Below, piece after piece: positions 1-5,828 of a stretch of DNA of 7,985 nt. Source of the DNA: Deltaproteobacteria bacterium. GTDB taxonomy: Bacteria > Desulfobacterota > Desulfobacteria > Desulfobacterales > B30-G6. Location of the stretch: positions 1 through 7,985 of the forward strand of contig JAFDAT010000143.1 in NCBI GenBank assembly GCA_019313725.1. Reading direction: 5' to 3'. Position numbers and translations under genes: made by a program. The notes under the pieces were generated by a model that was not told the origin of the DNA, made no database searches, and worked only from the letters and a program-made list of their open reading frames with translations. The first letter of the stretch is position 1. Each line of letters starts with the position of its first letter.

Positions 1-1
1 C

Positions 2-238
2 CGGTTCTGCCACGGCTTCCACCCCATGCACGGCATCATGGTAACACACCCCTTGAAACGCCTGCGGCACGCAGGCCACGTCATCGTCGCCGGGGCCGAA
101 AAACCGTCACTGGTCAGCCATCTCGGGTTCGAACCCGCCGCTTCGGTCGAAACGGCCATCGAAAAAGCCAGGGAACGGCACGGCAAGGATGCTTCCATCG
201 TCTTTGTTAAATATCCGATGCTTGCCTGCCGGGAATAA
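2..238 (+). CDS. LarA-like (DUF2088) nickel-dependent racemase family protein, C-terminal part only
   Basis: This is the 3' end of a gene that begins left of the window. The open frame runs from the first complete codon at base 2 to the TAA at 236-238, giving 78 residues. The segment has the look of the C-terminal Rossmann-like domain of the LarA/DUF2088 family: an opening FCHGFHPMHG stretch, a central hydrophobic VIVAGAEKPS strand-turn, an LGFEPAASVETAIEKA helix like the usual 'GFepa.sleeAl..A', and a final strand IVFVKYP. LarA racemises lactate with a pincer nickel cofactor, but many paralogues act on other 2-hydroxyacids or are uncharacterised. The catalytic histidines and the cofactor-attachment lysine lie in the missing N-terminal part, so activity cannot be judged. 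No larB, larC or larE cofactor gene is visible. The base composition is GC-rich like most of the window and unlike the next gene. The family call is from memory of the pattern, with no search run. Confidence 0.7.
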   Translation, partial: RFCHGFHPMHGIMVTHPLKRLRHAGHVIVAGAEKPSLVSHLGFEPAASVETAIEKARERHGKDASIVFVKYPMLACRE

Positions 239-247
239 AACAGCAGC

Positions 248-263
248 TCCAACGCTTGTTGGA
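248..263. repeat. Small inverted repeat after the LarA-like gene
   Basis: TCCAAC (248-253), loop GCTT, then GTTGGA (258-263) form a perfect 6-bp stem with a tetraloop ten bases after the LarA-like stop codon. The position fits a transcript end, but no T-run follows, so it is at best a weak 3' stabiliser or pause site. Confidence 0.35.
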
Positions 264-304
264 ACGAGATTGATGCAGCCGACAAAATAGTTCTTAACAT
301 ATTG

Positions 305-313
305 AAAAGGAAA
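305..313 (+). promoter_or_regulatory. Ribosome binding site that decides the acyl-CoA dehydrogenase start
   Basis: AAAAGGAAA contains an AGGA core at 308-311. It lies 5 bases before the ATG at 317 and 8 bases before the ATG at 320. It lies inside the reading frame if translation began at the upstream TTG at 302, which has no such site in front of it. This favours 317 or 320 over 302. Confidence 0.6.
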
Positions 314-316
314 TTG

Positions 317-1576
317 ATGATGAAATTTGAAGACAAGTTTTCATTGCCGCTGGAATGGATTAGTGACGAAACAAAACGAATCGTTGAAAGTTGTCGGGAG
401 ATTGTAGAAAAGGAAATAATGCCAATTCGGCATGAGCTTGATGAGGATTGGAAAGATCACAAGATTTACGACAAACTGTTAAAAATAATCATGCTGGATT
501 TTGGTTTGCAGTGCGCACCATGGCCAAAAGAATACGGTGGTTTGGAATCGGATTTGATTACCGCTTGCCTATGCAATGAAGAAATGAGCAGGGGCGATTC
601 CGGCTTATCTACAGCTGCGGGTTGCATCAATTGGACATTTATGCCCATGTTAGCGCCAACCCCGAATCCAATCCTGATTGAGAAGTTCGCCCCCCTTGCC
701 TGCCAAACGGATAAGCTGTTTGTCGGATGTGCAGCAATCACTGATGCAAGAAGCGGATCGGATGTTGAAAATATTGATGGAACGCATGGAAAGTATATTG
801 CCACAACCGCTGAACTTGATGGTGATGAATGGGTAATAAATGGTCATAAGCTATGGCCTACGAATTCCGGTGGTCTTGCTGATATATTCGCTGTATTTTG
901 TACTACCAACCCCGGCGTGGAAGATGATGAGGCTTTCGCAATAATTTATGTGCCTGCCGATACACCGGGTGTTAAACAAGGTGAACCTTACCAGAAGGCG
1001 GGTATGTCAGGTGATAAGAACAGTGACATTTGGTTTGACAATGTTCGGGTGCCTAAAGAAAATCGAGCCAACCCAAAACCCGGAGATGATGCCATAGCGG
1101 CTAGAATGTTTATGAATGCCGGGAATATTGGTTCCTCAGCACATTCCATCGGTATTATGCGTAATTGCTACGAACTGGTAAAGGAGTGGTGCGGCACACG
1201 CGAAGTAGGTGGTAAACTATTGAAAGAACACAGTATGACAGCATCGATACTAGCTGACATTGCAATGATGATAGAAGTCAGTAGATCCGATACATATATG
1301 AAAGCAAGAATGATGACTGTCCCGGATGTCTATGGTATCGACCCGACTGGTGTGGAATTTTTAGCCAAAACCAGAGCGAATAAACTTTTTGTAACGGACC
1401 AAATGACAATCCTTATCAATAAAGCAATGGATTTGATGGGTTCACACGGTTATGCTCGGGAAGGTCATATTGAGAAACACTGGAGGGATAGCAAAATGAT
1501 CAGCCTTTGGATGGGCGGACGTGGTTTAGCGAAATTGGATATAGCCCGCTGGTTTTATGATTGTAAGTCATTTTAA
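317..1576 (+). CDS. Acyl-CoA dehydrogenase family flavoprotein with non-canonical active site
   Basis: The 419-residue product has acyl-CoA dehydrogenase architecture. An N-terminal helical domain includes APWPKEYGG. The middle beta domain has ITDARSGSD near residues 141-149, which matches the family's FAD-binding 'TEPxAGSD'. The C-terminal helical domain has GTREVGGKLLKEH near 293-305, matching the usual 'eRxxFGKxLxxxQ' segment with its FAD-contacting Arg, and DLMGSHGYAREGHIEKHWRD from 372. The family oxidises acyl-CoA thioesters in the cytoplasm and passes electrons to ETF. The usual base is Glu in 'YEGT', but here that stretch reads LWMGG (Met near 399). The alternative Glu of isovaleryl- and long-chain enzymes also appears absent. 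An Asp near residue 94 might serve, as Asp91 does in cyclohex-1-ene-1-carboxyl-CoA dehydrogenase. At 419 residues it is longer than the usual roughly 380. Sampled stretches are about 33-50% G+C against 60-70% in neighbours, suggesting transfer. Start alternatives are ATG 320 and TTG 302. The fold call is firm; the substrate is unknown. Confidence 0.92.
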   Translation: MMKFEDKFSLPLEWISDETKRIVESCREIVEKEIMPIRHELDEDWKDHKIYDKLLKIIMLDFGLQCAPWPKEYGGLESDLITACLCNEEMSRGDSGLSTAAGCINWTFMPMLAPTPNPILIEKFAPLACQTDKLFVGCAAITDARSGSDVENIDGTHGKYIATTAELDGDEWVINGHKLWPTNSGGLADIFAVFCTTNPGVEDDEAFAIIYVPADTPGVKQGEPYQKAGMSGDKNSDIWFDNVRVPKENRANPKPGDDAIAARMFMNAGNIGSSAHSIGIMRNCYELVKEWCGTREVGGKLLKEHSMTASILADIAMMIEVSRSDTYMKARMMTVPDVYGIDPTGVEFLAKTRANKLFVTDQMTILINKAMDLMGSHGYAREGHIEKHWRDSKMISLWMGGRGLAKLDIARWFYDCKSF

Positions 1577-1582
1577 TTTTTT

Positions 1583-1614
1583 CAATTGAATAGCAACTAC
1601 TTGCATTCAAATTG
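1583..1614. repeat. Imperfect inverted repeat between convergent genes
   Basis: CAATTGAAT (1583-1591) pairs with ATTCAAATTG (1605-1614), apart from one bulged A, across a 13-base loop. A six-T run (1577-1582) lies before the stem on the plus strand, so neither strand has the stem-then-U order of an intrinsic terminator. It is the only obvious structure in the 121-base gap (1577-1697) between the convergent genes, and the low-GC composition of the upstream gene continues to about here. Confidence 0.35.
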
Positions 1615-1697
1615 CCATCCAGGTTGTCCGCGGTCGCTTTCATCCTTTGGTATATCGACCACATCCCGTATTGATGAGAATAACCGCCGGCAACGTG

Positions 1698-3071
1698 TTA
1701 CCCCTCGGATTTCGGCCCGGCATTCGAACCGAACCAGCGCACCACGGGTCTTTTCTGCCAGCAGGTCAGCCGGCAGATGAGGAGAATTATGAGCATCAGG
1801 ACCAGGTAGACAACCAGAAACACAACCGGTCCCTTTTTAACGATGAACGGCATCATAATCATGGTCATGGGAAACATGATCGGGCTGAAAAAAAACATCT
1901 TGAGGGCAAAGGCCTCGGCTGCGCCGGTCTTCAGGCGCGGGTCTATCATTCTCAAAAGCAGCATGGCCTGGGGAGTGGAACCGGTGCTCTGCCCGAATTC
2001 GCAGACACTCTTTTCGAACCAGGCTCCGGGCAGAATTCTGGGCCCCATCCATTTAACCTGCCACAAGTTGAACAGAAGGCCCAGGGCCACCATAACGGAC
2101 AACGGTAAGGCATAGGTGGCCACAACGGTCAGGTCGATGGCCATCAGTGAAGCCACGATCAGGATATCCAGGGCGAACCCGGCGATGGCGTCCACGGTTT
2201 CCCCGTCGACATAGGTATTCAGACGGGAGCGCTGCAGGATCGACTGCACAATGATACCGCCGATCAGCACAAAAGGAAATTTCGGCAAAAACTTAAGCGG
2301 TGGCGCGGCGGTGATAATCCCGTAATGAATCAGGTGACCACACAGAATCGCCAGACCCATGATACCAAAATTGAACAATAGCGAGCTGCCGGCCTCCGGG
2401 CTGGTAATCTCGCTGCCAAGACTTCTTCTTTGTCCAATGGGGAAAAATGTAGCCGATGTAATTTTACGATCGGTCTTGTGAAATTTCTTTACGGTGAAGT
2501 TGCGGGCCGATCCGATATTGACCATGACAACCCCCACCAGCACGGACAAGACCAATCCGACAACAGCGCAGGTTTCACCGACAGCCGCCGCTTCGGTTGC
2601 CGACCACCCCAAATTTTCGACCATGGGCGCGACTGCGGTTCCCACGCCGACACCGCCCTGAAAACCGACCACCAGCTGCAGCCCGAACAAGGGGCTTAAG
2701 TGGCTGCCCAGCATACCGAAAAGGACAACCACAGCCAGGCCGATGACAATCTGCCCGAATCCGTTGAAATAGGCGAAAGCGGTCTGGGCACCGGCGGTTC
2801 TGCCCAACTCTCGAAAACCGGGAATCACCTTGCCGACGAAAAGACCTGCAAAAACCACATCGATGCCGACGTTGGCCAGCTGCGGATAAAAGTCGGAAAT
2901 GGGAACCAGGCCCAGAACATTTTTTCCCATGACAAGGCCGATGATCCCGCCGATGACGGATGCCGGAATGATAAAACGCTGGAAGATATTTACCTTGGTC
3001 CTTAAAATAGCGCCGATAATGAAAAATAGACTGATAACGATCAAATCCACCAGCATGGCCGACAAATTCAT
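1698..3071 (-). CDS. GltS-like (ESS family) sodium/glutamate-type symporter
   Basis: The 457-residue protein is strongly hydrophobic and is predicted to lie in the cytoplasmic membrane with roughly ten or more helices in two halves. The first half includes helices near residues 4-23, 33-55, 68-85 and 105-122. The glycine-rich GFQGGVGVGTAVAPM (136-150) resembles the GGHGTA re-entrant motif of glutamate:Na+ symporters. The second half has GQSTGSTPQAMLLLRMIDP (360-378), which corresponds to the second re-entrant motif, and ends with a helix near 416-433 and a basic tail. A hydrophilic loop near 187-228 separates the halves and, with the tail, makes the protein longer than E. coli GltS (about 400). 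ESS members import glutamate with sodium, but the substrate here is only inferred. The start is supported by AAGGA about 9 bases upstream. It is the last gene of the minus-strand run, 144 bases after the amidohydrolase, so it may be co-transcribed or have its own promoter. Confidence 0.83.
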   Translation of the reverse strand: MNLSAMLVDLIVISLFFIIGAILRTKVNIFQRFIIPASVIGGIIGLVMGKNVLGLVPISDFYPQLANVGIDVVFAGLFVGKVIPGFRELGRTAGAQTAFAYFNGFGQIVIGLAVVVLFGMLGSHLSPLFGLQLVVGFQGGVGVGTAVAPMVENLGWSATEAAAVGETCAVVGLVLSVLVGVVMVNIGSARNFTVKKFHKTDRKITSATFFPIGQRRSLGSEITSPEAGSSLLFNFGIMGLAILCGHLIHYGIITAAPPLKFLPKFPFVLIGGIIVQSILQRSRLNTYVDGETVDAIAGFALDILIVASLMAIDLTVVATYALPLSVMVALGLLFNLWQVKWMGPRILPGAWFEKSVCEFGQSTGSTPQAMLLLRMIDPRLKTGAAEAFALKMFFFSPIMFPMTMIMMPFIVKKGPVVFLVVYLVLMLIILLICRLTCWQKRPVVRWFGSNAGPKSEG

Positions 3072-3124
3072 AATGTCATCCTTTATTTCAGTAATAAAAC
3101 ATAGCCCTTTAGGCCCGTCGTAGA

Positions 3125-3175
3125 TCCCGCTTTTCGGGAGCCAGAGCCATTCGGCTCCGCCGAATTATAAATTCG
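3125..3175. repeat. Cluster of overlapping inverted repeats upstream of the symporter gene
   Basis: Several short perfect stems are packed into 51 bases: TCCCG (3125-3129) with CGGGA (3135-3139); GAGCC (3144-3148) with GGCTC (3153-3157); ATTCGGC (3149-3155) with GCCGAAT (3159-3165); and CGAATT (3161-3166) with AATTCG (3170-3175). The second to fourth overlap and so are mutually exclusive alternatives. The cluster sits in the 144-base gap between the amidohydrolase and symporter genes. It could be a REP-like extragenic element, an mRNA-processing or stability structure, or an attenuator. No U-run follows any stem on the minus strand. On that strand a perfect TATAAT (plus 3164-3169) lies inside the cluster, but no good -35 box is placed for it. 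Confidence 0.5.
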
Positions 3176-3196
3176 AAGTGCCAAGTGATCTAAAAT

Positions 3197-3213
3197 TATA
3201 AGTGACACTTATA
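3197..3213. promoter_or_regulatory. Perfect 17-bp palindrome, operator-like
   Basis: TATAAGTG (3197-3204), a single central A, then CACTTATA (3206-3213) form perfect 8-bp arms. A one-base centre cannot form a hairpin loop without losing pairs, so the shape suits a dimeric DNA-binding protein better than an RNA stem. It ends two bases before the amidohydrolase stop codon and lies about 126 bases upstream of the symporter start. Two further AAGTG half-sites stand at 3176-3180 and 3183-3187. The binding protein is unknown. Confidence 0.4.
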
Positions 3214-3215
3214 TG

Positions 3216-4406
3216 CTATGGCGCCTTTACCACCCTGCCCCCCTGGAGCACATGGGTAATGTTCTCCGGATGCGTCAGCAGACTGATATCATCCAGTGGA
3301 TTGCCGACGGCCACGACCAGGTCGGCCAGCTTACCTTCCTCAATGCTGCCCAGCCGATCGTCCAGACCCAATATTATAGCCCCGTTCAAGGTTCCGACAA
3401 CCAGGGCCTCTTCAGGCGTAAATCCATTTTCCACCAGACTGACGAGTTCAATCAGGTTGGACCCGTGCGACAGAAGCGGCGTCCCGCAGTCCGCCCCCAT
3501 GCCGATCAGCACATTGGCCTGCTTGGCCATGGCCAGGCTTTCGATATGCGGCCCCCGGACCTGCCGGCTCTTTTCAATAATGAATTCCGGAACACCCAGG
3601 CCAGCCGCTTTTTCAAGCATGTCGCCGGGCCCAAGGGTGGGGATCAGGGGCACGTCGTTTTCAAGCATCCGGGCGATACACGCCTCGTTCAAAAAAAATC
3701 CATGTTCAATGGAATCGACGCCCGCATTCAAGGAGTTCAGGATGCCCAGGGTCCCCTGAGCATGTGAGGCACATTTTCGATTGGCCCGGTGGGCCTCTTC
3801 TACGCCGGCCCGCAGTTCCGCCTCTGTCAACTGGGCGGCACCGGGTTCGACCCCCGGGGTCATGATACCGCCGGTGGCCATGAGTTTGACGATGTCACAC
3901 CCGGCTTTGATCTGCTCCCTGGCCGCTTTGCGAACCTCATCGGGCCCGTCCGCCTCGCGCCCGAACTGCCAACCCTGCCCGCCGGTCATGCAGATCTGCT
4001 GTCCGCTCACCAGTAATCTGGGCCCCTGAATAACACCCGCATTGATGGCATCCCGGATGGCAATCTCGGCCCTGCCCGTGCCGCCCATATCCCTGGCCGT
4101 GGTGACACCGGCCATCAGCGTATCCCTGGCATGCGCCGTCGCAAGCAGAAGGGTCATCTCCATGCTGTTGTTTTCCACAGCCGCCATGGGGTTCGGACTT
4201 CCATCGATCAAAATGTGCAGATGGCAGTCCACAAAACCGGGCAGCAGCATCCTGCCCGCGATATCGATCACTTCCGCATCGCGTGGAAAGGCCATGTCCG
4301 GAAGGCCTATCTTTGCAATCCGATCCCCCTCGATGATGACAACCGCCGGATCCAGCACTTTGCCGTCACCCGTAAAAACCGAACCACCCCTGATGACTAT
4401 CGCCAT
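3216..4406 (-). CDS. Metal-dependent amidohydrolase, prolidase/imidazolonepropionase-like
   Basis: This complete 396-residue member of the amidohydrolase superfamily is probably cytoplasmic. The N-terminal beta-sandwich segment (GGSVFTGDGK..., 7-16) leads into LLPGFVDCHLHI (54-65), whose His62 and His64 are the first metal ligands. A TIM barrel follows, with Lys174 in DIVKLMATGG (the likely carboxylated bridging lysine), His215 in CASHAQG, His235 in SIEHG and Asp306 in GADCGTP. A C-terminal LGSIEEGKLADLVV (352-365) closes the sandwich. The full set HxH-K-H-H-D argues for a binuclear active enzyme. The nearest characterised relatives I recall cleave Xaa-Pro or other dipeptides, but the subgroup is broad and the substrate is unproven. 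There is no signal peptide. The start has a strong AAGGAG 8 bases upstream, overlapping the M20 gene's stop. The 13-base gap after the M20 gene implies translational coupling and a shared pathway, plausibly peptide or N-acyl amino acid breakdown. Confidence 0.92.
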   Translation of the reverse strand: MAIVIRGGSVFTGDGKVLDPAVVIIEGDRIAKIGLPDMAFPRDAEVIDIAGRMLLPGFVDCHLHILIDGSPNPMAAVENNSMEMTLLLATAHARDTLMAGVTTARDMGGTGRAEIAIRDAINAGVIQGPRLLVSGQQICMTGGQGWQFGREADGPDEVRKAAREQIKAGCDIVKLMATGGIMTPGVEPGAAQLTEAELRAGVEEAHRANRKCASHAQGTLGILNSLNAGVDSIEHGFFLNEACIARMLENDVPLIPTLGPGDMLEKAAGLGVPEFIIEKSRQVRGPHIESLAMAKQANVLIGMGADCGTPLLSHGSNLIELVSLVENGFTPEEALVVGTLNGAIILGLDDRLGSIEEGKLADLVVAVGNPLDDISLLTHPENITHVLQGGRVVKAP

Positions 4407-4414
4407 TTTTTGTG

Positions 4415-4420
4415 CTCCTT
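4415..4420 (-). promoter_or_regulatory. Ribosome binding site of the amidohydrolase, overlapping the M20 stop codon
   Basis: Read on the minus strand, AAGGAG ends 8 bases before the ATG at 4406. Its first base belongs with the TAA stop of the upstream peptidase gene (4422-4420). This overlap supports co-transcription and coupling of the two genes. Confidence 0.75.
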
Positions 4421-5724
4421 TACAAATCGCACAGCTTCTCGACGATCTCCGTGTAGATCTCCGTGCCTAAAATCAGGTTGTCTTCGGATATTTTCTCATC
4501 GATGCCGTGCACCATCTGAACATCCTCCATTGAAACCAGTACCGGAAATACACCATAGCTGGTGATTCCCTTTTTCCGGAAAAAGCGTGAATCCGATGTG
4601 GCAAACAGGACAGAAGGAGCAATGATGGCCTCGGGAAACCTGCGACGAAAGACGGCCTCGATCACTTCAAACTCGGGTGTAAAAACCGGTGAAGCCAAGG
4701 CATAGCCCTTGTTGATAAATGTTGCGACCAGATCATCGTCCCCCAACTGCTTTTCAACCCTGGCCATGAATTCATCCGGTTCCTGGCCGGGCAGCAGACG
4801 CACATCCAGCTTGACCTCGGCATAACTTGGTATCACGTTTACACTTGAACCGGCGGAAATCACGTTGGCGCTGATCGTGTTGCGCAGTGTTGCCGAAATC
4901 TGCGGCACCTCGGCAAGGCCGCTTTCCATCAGGCATTTTATCAGTGTCTCCGCTTTGCCATCCGCCTGGTAGGGTTTCAGAAAATCCCAGGCATCGGCCA
5001 GCCGCTTGAAGTATTCGGCCGTAACCTCGTTGATGATGATCGGGTTATCCATCTGCTGCAAGCGGTTCAAGGCTCGGATCAACCGCTCCAGCGCATTATT
5101 TTCCTGAGGAACACTGCCATGCCCCGGGGGGCCTTGGGCGCTTATTTTAATCCAGTTGGTGGCTTTTTCAGCTGCGGAAATAAGAAACAAGGGGCGGTCG
5201 GGCAACAGGTTATTCACACCGAACCCGCCTTCGTTCAGAACCAGGCCGGCTGAAAAATCCCCGGAGTGATTTTTCAATAAAAAATCGACCCCGTACGCCC
5301 CCCCGTTCTCTTCATCCGCAACCGCCAGAAAAATCAGGTCCCGGTTCGGCACCTTACGGTTGCGTTTAAAGCTGAGAAATGCCAGCAGTTCCATGATGCC
5401 CTGGCCCTTCATGTCCAGCGCCCCCCGTCCGTGAACAAAGCCGTCCCTCACATCACCGCCGAAAGGATCAAAATGCCATTTATCTTTTTCAGCTGGAACC
5501 ACATCGATATGATTCAATAAAATCAGGGGCTCCTCATTGCCATTGCCGGATATGCGGGCACTGATGGAAGCACGTCCTTTGTCGGATTCGTATAGGGTGT
5601 ATCCGATTCCCTCTTTTTTAAAAATTTCCGCAAAAAAAGCCGTGCCCTCAAGTTCGTTGCCGGGGGGATTGGTGGTGTCGATTTTCAGATATTGCGAAAG
5701 CAGTTGAACAGCTTCATGTTGCAT
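4420..5724 (-). CDS. M20 family metallopeptidase / deacylase
   Basis: The 434-residue product is a complete M20 (ArgE/DapE/CPG2/CPS1-type) zinc hydrolase. Visible metal and catalytic residues are His72 and Asp74 in LLNHIDVVP, Asp104 in HGRGALDMKG, the Glu138-Glu139 pair in VADEENGG (general base plus ligand), Glu165 in VLNEGG and His406 in MVHGID. The lid/dimerisation domain begins near residue 187, with PPGHGS (199-204) carrying the conserved His202. All expected ligands are present, so it should be active. Enzymes of this type cleave amide bonds of N-acyl amino acids or dipeptides, and the sequence resembles the CPS1/PM20D1-like branch more than the shorter DapE or ArgE forms. No signal peptide is seen, so it is probably cytoplasmic. 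The start at ATG 5724 is preceded by AAAGGG about 8 bases away. It lies 104 bases after the QueG-like gene and 13 bases before the amidohydrolase. The exact substrate is not deducible. Confidence 0.92.
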   Translation of the reverse strand: MQHEAVQLLSQYLKIDTTNPPGNELEGTAFFAEIFKKEGIGYTLYESDKGRASISARISGNGNEEPLILLNHIDVVPAEKDKWHFDPFGGDVRDGFVHGRGALDMKGQGIMELLAFLSFKRNRKVPNRDLIFLAVADEENGGAYGVDFLLKNHSGDFSAGLVLNEGGFGVNNLLPDRPLFLISAAEKATNWIKISAQGPPGHGSVPQENNALERLIRALNRLQQMDNPIIINEVTAEYFKRLADAWDFLKPYQADGKAETLIKCLMESGLAEVPQISATLRNTISANVISAGSSVNVIPSYAEVKLDVRLLPGQEPDEFMARVEKQLGDDDLVATFINKGYALASPVFTPEFEVIEAVFRRRFPEAIIAPSVLFATSDSRFFRKKGITSYGVFPVLVSMEDVQMVHGIDEKISEDNLILGTEIYTEIVEKLCDL

Positions 5725-5788
5725 GGCGTGTGCCCTTTATACCAGTTAATATAGGATCGAACAGGTCAATTACGAGTAACAGTAGACT

Positions 5789-5817
5789 TATATAACCGTA
5801 CAGCGACCAAATAACAA
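5789..5817 (-). promoter_or_regulatory. Possible weak promoter for the peptidase-amidohydrolase genes
   Basis: In the 104-base gap after the QueG-like gene, the minus strand shows TTGTTA (plus 5812-5817) and TATATA (plus 5789-5794) with a 17-base spacer. Each box matches the sigma-70 consensus at 4 of 6 positions. The region is AT-rich and would give a leader of about 60 bases. It may simply be readthrough spacing. Confidence 0.25.
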
Positions 5818-5828
5818 ACAATAAATCC

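Noticed and set aside
239..301. Promoter for the acyl-CoA dehydrogenase (TTGATG at 270-275 with TAACAT at 295-300)
   Set aside because: The spacer is 19 bases and both boxes are poor, so it is not convincing enough to list as a feature.
302..316. TTG at 302 as the acyl-CoA dehydrogenase start
   Set aside because: It would put the AAAAGGAAA ribosome binding site inside the gene, and no comparable site lies upstream. The family N-terminus aligns well from the MKFEDKF stretch, so ATG 317 or 320 is preferred.
1577..1697. Rho-independent terminator between the convergent genes
   Set aside because: The one inverted repeat is AT-rich, has a 13-base loop, and has its T-run on the wrong side for both strands.
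1586..2115. Plus-strand open frames at 1586-1780, 1647-2108 and 1843-2115
   Set aside because: They lie largely antisense to the symporter gene, have low-complexity His/Gln/Arg-rich translations without family motifs, and lack ribosome binding sites.
3202..4565. Plus-strand open frames opposite the amidohydrolase and peptidase genes
   Set aside because: They are antisense shadows caused by GC-rich codons. The minus-strand proteins carry complete active-site motifs, while these carry none.
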